DNA from: Methylobacterium sp. J-048
GTDB lineage: Bacteria > Pseudomonadota > Alphaproteobacteria > Rhizobiales > Beijerinckiaceae
Assembly (NCBI RefSeq): GCF_022829515.1
Contig: NZ_JAKSYL010000131.1
Coordinates: forward strand, 1-64,000
DNA length: 64,000 nt
Direction of reading: 5' to 3'
Positions 46,885 through 55,481 of this stretch are shown piece by piece. The notes below the pieces were generated by a model, which saw only the letters and a program-made list of their open reading frames with translations, ran no database searches and was not told the origin of the DNA. A program made the position numbers and the translations under genes. Each line of letters begins with the position of its first letter. Within the stretch, counting starts at the first letter, position 1.

Positions 46885-46936
46885 GGGGTGCTCCGTGGGG
46901 GTGGCGCCTGCGCCCGGTCTGGGTGACCGCAGGCCT

Positions 46937-47224
46937 TCAGTTCGGCCGCTCGCCGGCGGGCGGGGTCAGCATCGCTTCGATCTGGTTGATGGCGCTGCGC
47001 AGGGCGTCGAAGGCGGGCAGCGGCCCGCGCAGATGCGCCACCACGCGCCGGCGCGTCCGCGACGGGGCGCCCGGTTCGGTCGGCTCGTAGATCTCCATCT
47101 CCAGGGTCATCCGCCCGATCCCCGCCCCGACCCCGAAGGCCGAGACGGTCTCGAAATAGACGACCGGCGCCGCGATGCCGCCTCCGACCAGGGACGATGG
47201 GCCGGCGTCTGGCGTATCGGGCAT
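46937..47224 (-). CDS. Small protein, unknown
   Basis: A 95-residue protein from ATG 47224, which follows GGGAGACCCTGC. The body predicts several strands (VVYFETVSAFGVGAGIGRMTLEM) then a helix (LPAFDALRSAINQIEAMLT). No family recognised. Upstream of, and same strand as, the 82-residue gene. Confidence 0.55.
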   Translation of the reverse strand: MPDTPDAGPSSLVGGGIAAPVVYFETVSAFGVGAGIGRMTLEMEIYEPTEPGAPSRTRRRVVAHLRGPLPAFDALRSAINQIEAMLTPPAGERPN

Positions 47225-47537
47225 GCAGGGTCTCCCGGGATCAGGGCGCCGCACCGTCCGGGTGACGGGCGCCGCGCGAGGCGTCGGGCCAGCCATACGC
47301 TCCGGGAGCCGCCATGGTCGATCCCGGACCGGGCTGCGCCGCCGATCCGCTCCCCTGGGCCGGCCCCGGCACGCTGGACTGAGATCGCATGCGTTTGTAT
47401 GCTTTTCTCAGCGTTCGACCGGCAACGTCGGCTCCCCCGCACCCACGAAATTACCAGAGCGGTGCCCATCCGGGCGGTTCATCAACGGAGCGTCGGGGCT
47501 TCACTGAAGACGGCCTGCGACCGATCAAGTCCCGCCC
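47225..47537. other. Divergent intergenic region
   Basis: About 310 bases between a minus-strand small gene and a plus-strand glycosyltransferase. A gcatgcgtttgtatgcttttct patch near 47388 is a plausible promoter region; nothing else is recognised. Confidence 0.4.
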
Positions 47538-48431
47538 ATGAAGCCATACCGCGCCGGCATCGTCGCAATCGCCAAGAACGAGAATCCCTACCTGCTGGAA
47601 TGGCTCGCCTACCATCTGGCCCTCGGCTTCGAGCATATCTGGGTCTACGACAACGACAGCGACGAGAGCCTGTCACGCCTGGTCGCGAAGGAGGCCCGGC
47701 GCCACGTCACCTTCGTGCGCTGGCCGAATGCCCCGGACGGCCGGACGCAGATCAACGCCTACAACCACTATCTGCGGACGTTCGGCGGCACCGTCGAATG
47801 GACGGCGGTCCTCGACCTCGACGAGATGATCTGCCTGAAGCAGCACCGCACCATCCTGGACTTCGTGCGGGATTTCGAGGGCGCTACCGGGATCGCGATC
47901 AACTGGCGCTTCTTCGGCAGTTCCGGCCATGTCCGGCAAACCGGCGGCCTGATGATGGAGCGGTTCCGCCGGGCCTGTCACGTCGGTGACGAGATCAACG
48001 AAGGCGTGAAGAGCCTCCACAGGACCGACACGGTCGCGCTCCTGATGCCGCATTATGCGCTGTACCGCGACAGGGAGCATGTCGTCTCGGCCAAGGGCGC
48101 GCGCGTCCCGAACGACTGGTGCATCAAAGTGGATGGGGCCAATTTCGAGGTCGCGCAGATCAACCACTACTTCGTCAAATCGTCGGAGGAATGGCAGGCC
48201 AAGATCCGGCGGCACTACCGGTACAGCTCGGACGATCGCGAAGGTTACTTCGAAAAACTCGACCGGAACGAGGTCGAGGACGTCACGATCCTGGCCCATC
48301 TGGACGAGACCCGCGCGTGGATCCGCCGCCTGGCGCGAAAGCCGAGCCGTCTCGACGCGGTCAAGGCGGCCCTCAGACTCGCCCGGAAGCCCGGGGCCGG
48401 TTCATCCGGGCCGACGCAGCCCGGCGCGTGA
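47538..48431 (+). CDS. Glycosyltransferase family 2/92-like
   Basis: The 297-residue product matches the Glyco_tranf_2_4 type: AGIVAIAKNENPYLLEWLAYH at the N-terminus is the family hallmark, then GFEHIWVYDNDS and the acidic VLDLDEMICL motif near 95, which holds the metal and sugar nucleotide. INHYFVKSSEEWQAKI near 215 is typical of the C-terminal region. It stands alone. Likely acts on a surface glycan or modifies a protein or lipid; donor unknown. Confidence 0.85.
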   Translation: MKPYRAGIVAIAKNENPYLLEWLAYHLALGFEHIWVYDNDSDESLSRLVAKEARRHVTFVRWPNAPDGRTQINAYNHYLRTFGGTVEWTAVLDLDEMICLKQHRTILDFVRDFEGATGIAINWRFFGSSGHVRQTGGLMMERFRRACHVGDEINEGVKSLHRTDTVALLMPHYALYRDREHVVSAKGARVPNDWCIKVDGANFEVAQINHYFVKSSEEWQAKIRRHYRYSSDDREGYFEKLDRNEVEDVTILAHLDETRAWIRRLARKPSRLDAVKAALRLARKPGAGSSGPTQPGA

Positions 48432-48438
48432 GGCGCGC

Positions 48439-49704
48439 TCAGGCGGCCGCGCTCGCGGTCCAGGCGGCCAGAGCCGCCGCGACGCCGGCGCCGGGCGGGA
48501 CGGAAAACCCTTCCGCCCGCAGCACCGCCTCCAGGGCGCCCAGGGTGATCAGCACCTTGTGCTTGCGGGCGTTGTAGCCCATCGCGCCGATCCGCCAGAC
48601 CTTGCCGGCCAGCGGCCCGAAGGCGGTGCCGATCTCGATCTCGAAATCCTCCCGCATCCGCCGCCGCACCGCCTCGCCGTCGATCCCGTCCGGGATGTAC
48701 AGCGCGGTGACGTTGGTCATCCGGTAGCGGTCGTCGCCGAACACGGTGAGCCCCATCGCCCGGATGCCCGCCGCGACCGCGCCCCCTGCGGCCGCATGCC
48801 GGCGGTAGCAGGCCTCCAGCCCCTCGCCCAGCAGCACCCGGGCGCATTCGCGCGCGCCGTACAGCATGGTGGTCGCCTCGGTGTGGTGGTTCAGGCGCTT
48901 CTCCGACCAGTAATCCATGATCATGGCGAGGTCGAAGTAGTTCGAGCCGATCCGGGCGCCCAGCCCGTCGTCGATGTCGTCCCGGCGGATGCCGTGCTCG
49001 ACATGGCGCCGGGAAAAGATCCGCTCGGCCGCCGCCGGCGAGACGGTGATCGGCGACGAACCCGAGGGGCCGCCGAGGCATTTCTGCAGGCCGCCGGTGA
49101 CCACGTCGACGCCCCAGCGGTCGGAGGCGATTTCCATGCCCCCGATGGTCGCGGTGGCGTCGACATAGGAGAGGGCGCCGGCCCGGCGGCAGAGGTCGCC
49201 GAGCCCGTCGAGGGGCTGGGCCATGGTGGTGGAGGTGTCGCCGTGGACGGTGGCCACGACCTTCGGGCCGAAGCGCTCCACCGCGGCGGCGATCGCCTCC
49301 AGGGGCACGACCTCGCCCCAGGGCGCGTCCACGGTCTCGACCACGGCGCCGACCCGCTCCAGGATCTCGGTGAGCAGCAGGCCGAACCGGCCGAAATTGA
49401 CCACCAGCACCCGCTCGCCGGGGGCGACCAGGCTCACCAGGGAGGCCTCGATCCCGGCCCGGGCCGTGCCGTCGACCAGGAAGGTCCAGCGGTTCCCGGT
49501 GCCGAAGATCGGGCGGTAGAGCGCCATCACCTCGTTCATGTAGGCGGTCATCTCGGGGTCGAACTGCCCGAGCAGGTCGGCCGACATGGCGCGCAGCACG
49601 CGGGGATGGGCATTGACGGGGCCCGGCCCCATCAGGAGCCGCTGGGGCGGGTCGATCTCGCCGATCTGCTCGAGCACGGGCTGGCTTCCTTCGCTGTCGC
49701 GCAT
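48439..49704 (-). CDS. Class V aminotransferase, ureidoglycine-glyoxylate type
   Basis: A 421-residue PLP enzyme of the alanine/serine-glyoxylate group. LMGPGPVNAHPRVLRAMSA and LLGQFDPEMTAYMNEVM match PucG (ureidoglycine-glyoxylate aminotransferase) best. VDGTARAGIEASLVSL and VHGDTSTTM line the site, DATATIGGME has the PLP Asp, and VTGGLQKCLGG has the Schiff-base Lys. PucG acts in purine breakdown; the allantoinase-like gene at 23.7 kb is a possible but distant partner. A serine-glyoxylate role cannot be excluded. Confidence 0.75.
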   Translation of the reverse strand: MRDSEGSQPVLEQIGEIDPPQRLLMGPGPVNAHPRVLRAMSADLLGQFDPEMTAYMNEVMALYRPIFGTGNRWTFLVDGTARAGIEASLVSLVAPGERVLVVNFGRFGLLLTEILERVGAVVETVDAPWGEVVPLEAIAAAVERFGPKVVATVHGDTSTTMAQPLDGLGDLCRRAGALSYVDATATIGGMEIASDRWGVDVVTGGLQKCLGGPSGSSPITVSPAAAERIFSRRHVEHGIRRDDIDDGLGARIGSNYFDLAMIMDYWSEKRLNHHTEATTMLYGARECARVLLGEGLEACYRRHAAAGGAVAAGIRAMGLTVFGDDRYRMTNVTALYIPDGIDGEAVRRRMREDFEIEIGTAFGPLAGKVWRIGAMGYNARKHKVLITLGALEAVLRAEGFSVPPGAGVAAALAAWTASAAA

Positions 49705-49883
49705 TCCGGGCGGGGCGACGCAATCCTCTGGCCACGTCGCCTCCGGCCATGGCGCGGTCGAAAGTGCTGCTAGGGATCCGCGGCCTTCCGATCAAGCGGT
49801 GTGTTTTTTCCCATTCCCGGAAACCCCTTTCGGGCCTCGGCGTTTCTCGGTCCCACGATCGAACCCGGAAAGGGAAACCCGCC

Positions 49884-50429
49884 ATGATCAACCGCTTCGC
49901 CGCCGCGGCCGGCCTGCTCGCGCTCTCGACGAGCCTCGCCCTGGCCCAGACCGCCACCCAGACCGACAGCAATCTCAAGGAATGGCAGGTGGCCAAGGTC
50001 GCAAAGGTCGGCCTCGCCCAGGCACTGACCACCGCCCAGGCGCAGGGCGACGAGAAGGGCGGCCGCGCCATCGACGCCGATTTCGAGAAGGCCGGCAGCA
50101 AGGACCCGGCGCATTACGCCATCAAGGTCGTCTACCCGAGCGGCAAGCTGGTGGAATACGGCATCAACGCCGATACCGGCGCGCTGTACAAGACCGAGAA
50201 CCAGCCGATCGAGCGCTACTTCACCCGGCTGAAGCCCGCCGACTTCCAGAACGCCAAGACCTCGCTGAAGGACGCGCTCACCATCGCCGAGCAGAAGGCC
50301 GGCGGCGGCAAGGCCTACGAGGCCGAGGTCGAGAAGGACGGCAAGGCGGTCCAGTACGCGATCAAGGTGGCCGGCGCCGACAAGGAGCAGACGGTCAAGG
50401 TCGGCCCGGACGGGAAGGTGGTCGACTGA
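49884..50429 (+). CDS. Secreted PepSY-domain protein
   Basis: A 181-residue protein with a signal peptide (FAAAAGLLALSTSLALA) and two PepSY-like repeats: LAQALTTAQAQ ... HYAIKVVYPSGKLVEYGINADTG and LKDALTIAEQKAGGGKAYEAEV ... VQYAIKVAG. PepSY domains often inhibit proteases or bind metal in the envelope. ATG 49884 follows GGAAAGGGAAACCC. A strong hairpin ends the gene. Confidence 0.8.
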   Translation: MINRFAAAAGLLALSTSLALAQTATQTDSNLKEWQVAKVAKVGLAQALTTAQAQGDEKGGRAIDADFEKAGSKDPAHYAIKVVYPSGKLVEYGINADTGALYKTENQPIERYFTRLKPADFQNAKTSLKDALTIAEQKAGGGKAYEAEVEKDGKAVQYAIKVAGADKEQTVKVGPDGKVVD

Positions 50430-50438
50430 ACGACGCGC

Positions 50439-50469
50439 GGGCTGCGACGGCGATGCGCCGTCGCAGCCC
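50439..50469 (+). terminator. Strong hairpin after PepSY gene
   Basis: A perfect 13-bp stem (gggctgcgacggc / gccgtcgcagccc) with a gatgc loop, 10 bases past the stop. No U-run follows, but this is one of the longest perfect stems in the window. Confidence 0.6.
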
Positions 50470-50608
50470 AATCCCATCCGGGGAAAGCCCTGCGGGTATG
50501 ACCACATTCGCGATCACCGGCTTGGGATATGGCGGCCCCCCATAGATGATGGGCATTTCCGTACGTACACTTATTGCGAAGAGCGCAGAAGGCACGTAAA
50601 CAGACCCC

Positions 50609-50881
50609 GTGCCGATCACCTTCGATCCCGCGAAGAGCCGCAGGAATGCCGAAGAGCGCGGCATGCCCTTCGAGTTGGCGGAGGATTTCGAGTTCGACAC
50701 CGCCGTGATCCGGCAGGACACCCGATTTCCTTATCCGGAGCGGCGTTTCCAGGCGATCGGCCTGATCGGCCGTCGCACCGTCATGCTGGTGTTCACGCCG
50801 ACCGCGGACGGCTTCCGCGTGATCTCCCTTCGCCCTGCTCACCGCAAGGAACGCGCGCTATGGCTCGCACGTCGCCCCTGA
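50609..50881 (+). CDS. brnT: BrnT family toxin
   Basis: A 90-residue RelE-fold ribonuclease toxin. FDPAKSRRNAEERGMPFELAEDF matches the family start (usually FDxxKxxxNxxKHGxxF). RRFQAIGLIGRRTVMLVFT and RVISLRPAHRKER, with the terminal Arg/His/Lys-Glu cluster, carry the catalytic and conserved residues. GTG start at 50609. The toxin gene comes first and overlaps the antitoxin by 22 bases, the usual brnTA order. Confidence 0.85.
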   Translation: MPITFDPAKSRRNAEERGMPFELAEDFEFDTAVIRQDTRFPYPERRFQAIGLIGRRTVMLVFTPTADGFRVISLRPAHRKERALWLARRP

Positions 50882-51141
50882 CCGATCCGGACGCCCCCAT
50901 CCTGACGGATGACGCGCTGAACGAAATGCGCCCGGCGCGTGAGGTTCTGACCGCCGAGGAGTTTGCAGCCGTCGCGTCGGTCCGCAAGGCGGGACGCCCG
51001 GCATCGGCCAGTCCGAAGGTGCCGGTGACGATCCGGCTCGATTCGGCCATCGTGGACGCGTTCAAGGCGACAGGCCGCGGCTGGCAAACCCGGATGAACG
51101 CGATCCTGACCGAGGCGGTGAAGGCCGGCCGCCACGGATAA
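50860..51141 (+). CDS. brnA: BrnA family antitoxin
   Basis: A 93-residue antitoxin with a C-terminal ribbon-helix-helix-like DNA-binding domain: KVPVTIRLDSAIVDAFKATGRGWQTRMNAIL, here split as TIRLDSAIVDAFKATG and GWQTRMNAILTEAVK, both typical of BrnA. The N-terminal part should wrap BrnT. It overlaps brnT by 22 bases in another frame. BrnTA modules autoregulate through BrnA. Confidence 0.85.
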   Translation: MARTSPLTDPDAPILTDDALNEMRPAREVLTAEEFAAVASVRKAGRPASASPKVPVTIRLDSAIVDAFKATGRGWQTRMNAILTEAVKAGRHG

Positions 51142-51244
51142 GCACTCCGCCGCTGCATGGTGTCGCCCCGCCGCCCGGCCGCGGAGCCGGGCGGCCGCCT
51201 CGGCGATTGCTCCCGGACGAGACCGCGGACCGGGAGCGCGAACG

Positions 51245-53518
51245 ATGGAATCAGGTACGCAAGACTCCCAGAAAATCCTCGGGACGGCCCAGACCCGGGT
51301 CGAGGGACCCGACAAGGTCACGGGCCGGGCGCTCTACGCCTCCGACCGGCCCGGCCCGGAGGCGACCGCCCACGCCGCCCTGGTCACCAGCACCATCGCC
51401 CGGGGCCGGATCACCGGGTTCGACCTCGGGGCCGCCCAGCGGGTGCCGGGGGTGCTCGGGATCTTCACGCACCGGGATTTCGCCGGGGCGGTGGCGCCGG
51501 TGAAGCACCTGATGGCCGGCGGCTACGCCAACAGCTCGCACCGGCCGCTGGAGTCCGACGCGGTCGCCTATGCCGGCCAGATCGTGGCCCTGGTGGTGGC
51601 CGCCACCCAGGAGGCCGCCGAGGAGGCGGCCGGCGCGGTGCGGGTCTCCTACGCGGAAGAGCCCGCCGCCGGCGGCTTCGACGCGCCCGGGGCCGAGACC
51701 GTCCGGCTGGCGGATCTCAAGGCGCAGCACGCGGACATCGTCCGGGGCGATGCCGAGGCCGGATGGCGGGACGCCGCGATCCGGGTCGAGGCGCGCTACG
51801 AGACCCCGATCCAGCACCACAACCCGATCGAGCTGTTCACCACCCGGGCCGCCTGGGACGGCGACAGGCTCACCGTGCACGAGCCGACCCGCTATGTCGG
51901 CGCCGTGCAGCACGGGCTTGCCGCACAGCTCGGCCTCGACCCCGCGCAGGTGCGGGTCGTGTCCGGGTTGATCGGCGGCCATTTCGGCTCGAAATTCGCG
52001 CTGTCGCAGCACACGGCCCTGGTCGCCCTGGCGGCCCGGCGTCTCGGGCGAGCGGTCTCGCTCGTCCCGACCCGGCGGCAAGGCTTCACCATCGCCAATT
52101 ACCGGCCGGAATCGCGCCACGCCATCCGGCTCGGGGCCGAAAGCGACGGCCGGTTCACCGCGCTCGTGCACGAGGCCGAGACGGTCACGTCGCGATTCGA
52201 CCCGTTCGTCATGGAGGGCGCCGAGGTCACGGCGAGCCTCTATGCCTGCCCGAACATCCGGACCGAGGAGCGGGCGGTGCGGGTCGACCGCAACACCCCG
52301 GGGCCGATGCGGGCGCCTCCGGAGGTGCCCTACCTGTTCGCCCTGGAGAGCGCCGTCGACGAGATGGCGGTGGCGCTGGAGATGGACCCGATCGCCCTGC
52401 GGCGGCGCAACGATACGGCGGTCGATCCGGTCTCCGGCAAGCCGTTCTCGACGCGGCCACTGATGGCCTGCTTCGATGCCGGGGCGCAGGCCTTCGGCTG
52501 GGCGCGCCGGGCGCCGCGCTCGGGGACGATGCGGGACGGTCCCTGGCGCGTCGGACTGGGCTGCGCGGCCTCGGTGCGGCCGGTGAAGATCGCGGCCGCG
52601 ACCCTGCGGGTGCGGCTGGCTCCGGACGGCAGCGCGGAGGTCGCCTGCGCGCATCACGAGATCGGCAACGGCATCACCACGCTGCTCGCCATGGGGGCGG
52701 CCGAGGGGCTCGGCGTGCCGGTGGCGCGGGTCAACGTCCGGCTCGGCGACACGGCGCTGCCGGCGGCCGGCATCTCGGGCGGGTCGAGCACGACGACCAG
52801 CCTGATGAACGCCCTGGCGCTCGGCTGCGGCCAGATCCGCGAGACCCTGGCGCAGGCCGCGACGGGGCAGGGCGGCCGCCTCGCCGGCCGGGATCCGGAG
52901 ACCTTGCGCCTCGCGGATGGGCGGCTCGCCGCGCCGGACGGGAGCGGGATCGCCCTGGCCGAGACGGTCGGCCCCGAGGGCGTCGAGACGCTCGCCGAAT
53001 TCGTGCCCGCGGGCGGCGACCGGGCGAAGGCGCTGGCGGCCCTGCGGCAGGGCCATATCGGGCTGGCACTCGGCGGCGGTGGCCACGCCGTGTCGTGGGG
53101 CTTCGGCGCGCAGTTCGCCGAGGTCCACGTCCATGCCGAGACCGGGGAGATCCGGGTGGCCCGGCTCACCGGCGCCTTCGCGGCGGGGCGGATCCTCAAC
53201 CCGCTCACCGCCCGGAGCCAGCTCACGGGCGGGATGATCTGGGGCCTCGGCTCGGCGCTTCTGGAGGAGACGGTGCTCGACGGCGCCGCCTACCGCAATC
53301 CGGATCTCGCCGAGTATCTCGTCCCGACCTCGGCCGACGCCCCGGAGGTCGAGGCGCTGCTGGTGCCGGACCCCGACGACCAAGTCGACGCCCTCGGCCT
53401 CAAGGGCCTCGGTGAGCTCGGCATCATCGGCGTCAACGCGGCCATCGCCAACGCCGTCCACCACGCCACCGGGCGCCGGATCCGCAAGCTGCCGATCCGG
53501 CTGGAGGACGTGGCGTGA
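51245..53518 (+). CDS. Molybdenum hydroxylase large subunit (XDH/aldehyde oxidase family)
   Basis: A 757-residue molybdopterin-binding subunit of the YagR/PaoC type. Segments include GGHFGSKFALSQHTALVALAA (cofactor binding), RNTPGPMRAPPEVPYLFALE, GGSSTTTSLMNALALGCG and the catalytic Glu in LKGLGELGIIGVNAA. Enzymes of this family oxidise aldehydes or N-heterocycles and need a [2Fe-2S] and an FAD subunit. Neither partner is adjacent, so it is an orphan here. A catabolic role with the nearby aldo/keto reductase is only a guess. Confidence 0.85.
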   Translation: MESGTQDSQKILGTAQTRVEGPDKVTGRALYASDRPGPEATAHAALVTSTIARGRITGFDLGAAQRVPGVLGIFTHRDFAGAVAPVKHLMAGGYANSSHRPLESDAVAYAGQIVALVVAATQEAAEEAAGAVRVSYAEEPAAGGFDAPGAETVRLADLKAQHADIVRGDAEAGWRDAAIRVEARYETPIQHHNPIELFTTRAAWDGDRLTVHEPTRYVGAVQHGLAAQLGLDPAQVRVVSGLIGGHFGSKFALSQHTALVALAARRLGRAVSLVPTRRQGFTIANYRPESRHAIRLGAESDGRFTALVHEAETVTSRFDPFVMEGAEVTASLYACPNIRTEERAVRVDRNTPGPMRAPPEVPYLFALESAVDEMAVALEMDPIALRRRNDTAVDPVSGKPFSTRPLMACFDAGAQAFGWARRAPRSGTMRDGPWRVGLGCAASVRPVKIAAATLRVRLAPDGSAEVACAHHEIGNGITTLLAMGAAEGLGVPVARVNVRLGDTALPAAGISGGSSTTTSLMNALALGCGQIRETLAQAATGQGGRLAGRDPETLRLADGRLAAPDGSGIALAETVGPEGVETLAEFVPAGGDRAKALAALRQGHIGLALGGGGHAVSWGFGAQFAEVHVHAETGEIRVARLTGAFAAGRILNPLTARSQLTGGMIWGLGSALLEETVLDGAAYRNPDLAEYLVPTSADAPEVEALLVPDPDDQVDALGLKGLGELGIIGVNAAIANAVHHATGRRIRKLPIRLEDVA

Positions 53519-53533
53519 GGCAGGCGCCGGCGA

Positions 53534-54643
53534 CTACTCCATCGTCGGCGCGAGCTTCTTCACGCTCTGCACGTCCTCGCCGAGCCAGGCCGCGTTCTTG
53601 GCGGTGCCGTCGAAGGTCGCGCTCGTCTTGAACAGCTCGTACTTGCCCTCCAGCGCGTAAGGCTTGGAGCGGGACAGCAACTCGGCGACCGTCGCCTTAT
53701 CCATCGGCTTGAAGGTCTTCACCGCCTCGAAGGCCTGGTCGAGGTCGCGCTGGTTCTGGATGCCGGTGATCACCACCGAGACCGGCAGGTTCAGCGAGAA
53801 ATGCAGGTATTCCAGCGGCTTGATCGGCGCGTCGGCCTTCAGGATCACCCCGTCGCCAAACGTCTTCATGGCGAGCGGCGCGATGCCCTCGGCCACGAGA
53901 TGCGGCAGCACAAGATGGCCGAACGAGCGGAAATGCGCGTCCATCACGTTGAGCGGCATCTGGCAGGAATCGAACTGGAAGCCGCGCTCCTGCGCGACGC
54001 CCAGCATCTGCAGGTGGATGCGCGGGTCCTTGTGGCCGGTGAAGCCGATATAGCGCAGCTTGCCCTGCTTCTTGGCCTCCAGGAAGCCCTCCATGGCGCC
54101 GCCCTCCGCGAAGACGCGGTCCGGGTCGTCGAAGCGCAGGATCTCGTGATGCTGGACGAGGTCGATCCGGTCGGTGCGCAGGCGCAGGAGCGACTGGTCG
54201 ATCTGCTTGAGCGCCTCCTCCTTGGTCCGCCCGTCCATCTTGGACATCAGGAAGACCTTGTCGCGGTAGCCGCCCTGGGCGAGCGCCGCGCCCATGCGCA
54301 GCTCGGAGCGGCCCTCGTTGTAGTCCCAGCAATTGTCCATGAAGGTGATGCCGCGATCGACGCCCTCGTGGATCAGCCGGGTCGCCTCGTCGTCGGTCAC
54401 CGCGCTCTTGCCGAGATGGAACCCGCCCATCCCGATCGCCGAGATCTTTTCCGAGGTCCGGCCGAAGGTGCGGTAGAGCATCTCGCCCCGGCGCTCGCCC
54501 GGATCGGTGATCAGCGGCAGGTCGGCCGGATCCTGCGGCCTTGTGTTCGGAAGCGGCGGGGCGCTCACGGCCGCACCTGCGCTGCCGGCGCCCGTGATTC
54601 CCGCGCCGAGCACGGCGCCTTGGAGGAAGCTGCGGCGTTCCAT
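53534..54643 (-). CDS. Aldo/keto reductase with Tat-like leader
   Basis: A 369-residue AKR. The start MERRSFLQGAVLGAGI is a twin-arginine-type leader (RRSFLQG), unusual for this mostly cytoplasmic family. AKR features: FMDNCWDYNEGRSE (Asp and Tyr of the tetrad), LMSKMDG (Lys), LVQHHEI (His), and VSVVITGIQNQRDLDQA for cofactor binding. It likely acts on an aldehyde or ketone outside the cytoplasm, with cofactor source unclear. It is convergent with the molybdenum hydroxylase gene (15 bases between stops). Confidence 0.8.
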   Translation of the reverse strand: MERRSFLQGAVLGAGITGAGSAGAAVSAPPLPNTRPQDPADLPLITDPGERRGEMLYRTFGRTSEKISAIGMGGFHLGKSAVTDDEATRLIHEGVDRGITFMDNCWDYNEGRSELRMGAALAQGGYRDKVFLMSKMDGRTKEEALKQIDQSLLRLRTDRIDLVQHHEILRFDDPDRVFAEGGAMEGFLEAKKQGKLRYIGFTGHKDPRIHLQMLGVAQERGFQFDSCQMPLNVMDAHFRSFGHLVLPHLVAEGIAPLAMKTFGDGVILKADAPIKPLEYLHFSLNLPVSVVITGIQNQRDLDQAFEAVKTFKPMDKATVAELLSRSKPYALEGKYELFKTSATFDGTAKNAAWLGEDVQSVKKLAPTME

Positions 54644-54733
54644 CGGATATCTCCGTTCGGGAGGAATCTGAAGCGCTCGCCGCCGAAGTGGACACCGGTT
54701 CGGCGAAAGAGAGCGCGTCGAAACAAGAGGTTC

Positions 54734-54770
54734 GAGCCGTTCGTGATCGCAGCGCGATCGGGAACGGCTC
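54734..54770. repeat. Long hairpin element between larB and the AKR gene
   Basis: gagccgttc pairs with gaacggctc, and an inner gatcgc pairs with gcgatc around an agc loop, making a nearly continuous 15-bp hairpin with a two-base internal mismatch. Its right arm recurs at 46620-46636 and a shortened relative lies at 60158-60180. A 3' hairpin for larB or a dispersed repeat. Confidence 0.65.
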
Positions 54771-54800
54771 CAAGTTCGGGCGGTAACGGGTGGCGGGACA

Positions 54801-55481
54801 TCATCGTTCGACCTCCTGGGCGAGGCGGCTCGCCGCGTTGAGCAGGCGCAGGGCGGCGCAGGCCGCCCCGTAGCCGTTGTCGATATTGACCACCGTGATC
54901 CCGGGGGCGCAGCTCGCCAGCACCGCGTCGAGGGCCGCGCGGCCGCCCGCGGCGACGCCGTAGCCCACGGAGGTCGGGACCGCGATCACCGCCCCGGCCA
55001 CGAGGCCGCCGACCACGCTCGGCAGCGCCGCATCCATGCCGGCGGCGACGATCACCACCGGATGCGCCCGGATCTCCTCGAGCCGGGTGGTCAGCCGCCA
55101 CAGGCCGGCGACGCCGACATCGGCGAACAGCGTCGCGGCCCGGCCGGCATAGCCGAGCGTCCGCAAAGCCTCCCGGGCGACGGGCACGTCCGAGGTGCCG
55201 GCCGCCACCACGGCGACCCGGGCCGGACCGGCGACCGGCGGGGCCTGCCCGAACACCGCCGTGCGCGAGACCGGGCAATAGTCGAGCCGCGCCGCAGCCC
55301 CGAGCCGGGAGCACTTCTCCGGATCGAGCCGGGTCAGGAGCAGCGAGGCGCCCCGATCTCCGGCAGCCATCAGGATCGCGTCGATCTGCTCGGCACTCTT
55401 GCCGGCGCAGAAGATCGCCTCCTCCAGGCCGATCCGCTCCGGCCGGGCGAAGTCGAGGGTGAACTCGTCCGCAACGCTCAT
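54801..55481 (-). CDS. larB: Nickel-pincer cofactor synthase LarB
   Basis: LarB carboxylates and hydrolyses nicotinic acid adenine dinucleotide as the first step to the nickel-pincer nucleotide. The 226-residue product has VAVVAAGTSDVPVAREALRTL (PurE-like nucleotide loop), VGVAGLWRL, VVIVAAGMDAALPSVVGGLV and VPTSVGYGVAAGG, all LarB signatures. It is the third gene of larC-larE-larB and overlaps larE by four bases (ATGA). Confidence 0.9.
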   Translation of the reverse strand: MSVADEFTLDFARPERIGLEEAIFCAGKSAEQIDAILMAAGDRGASLLLTRLDPEKCSRLGAAARLDYCPVSRTAVFGQAPPVAGPARVAVVAAGTSDVPVAREALRTLGYAGRAATLFADVGVAGLWRLTTRLEEIRAHPVVIVAAGMDAALPSVVGGLVAGAVIAVPTSVGYGVAAGGRAALDAVLASCAPGITVVNIDNGYGAACAALRLLNAASRLAQEVER

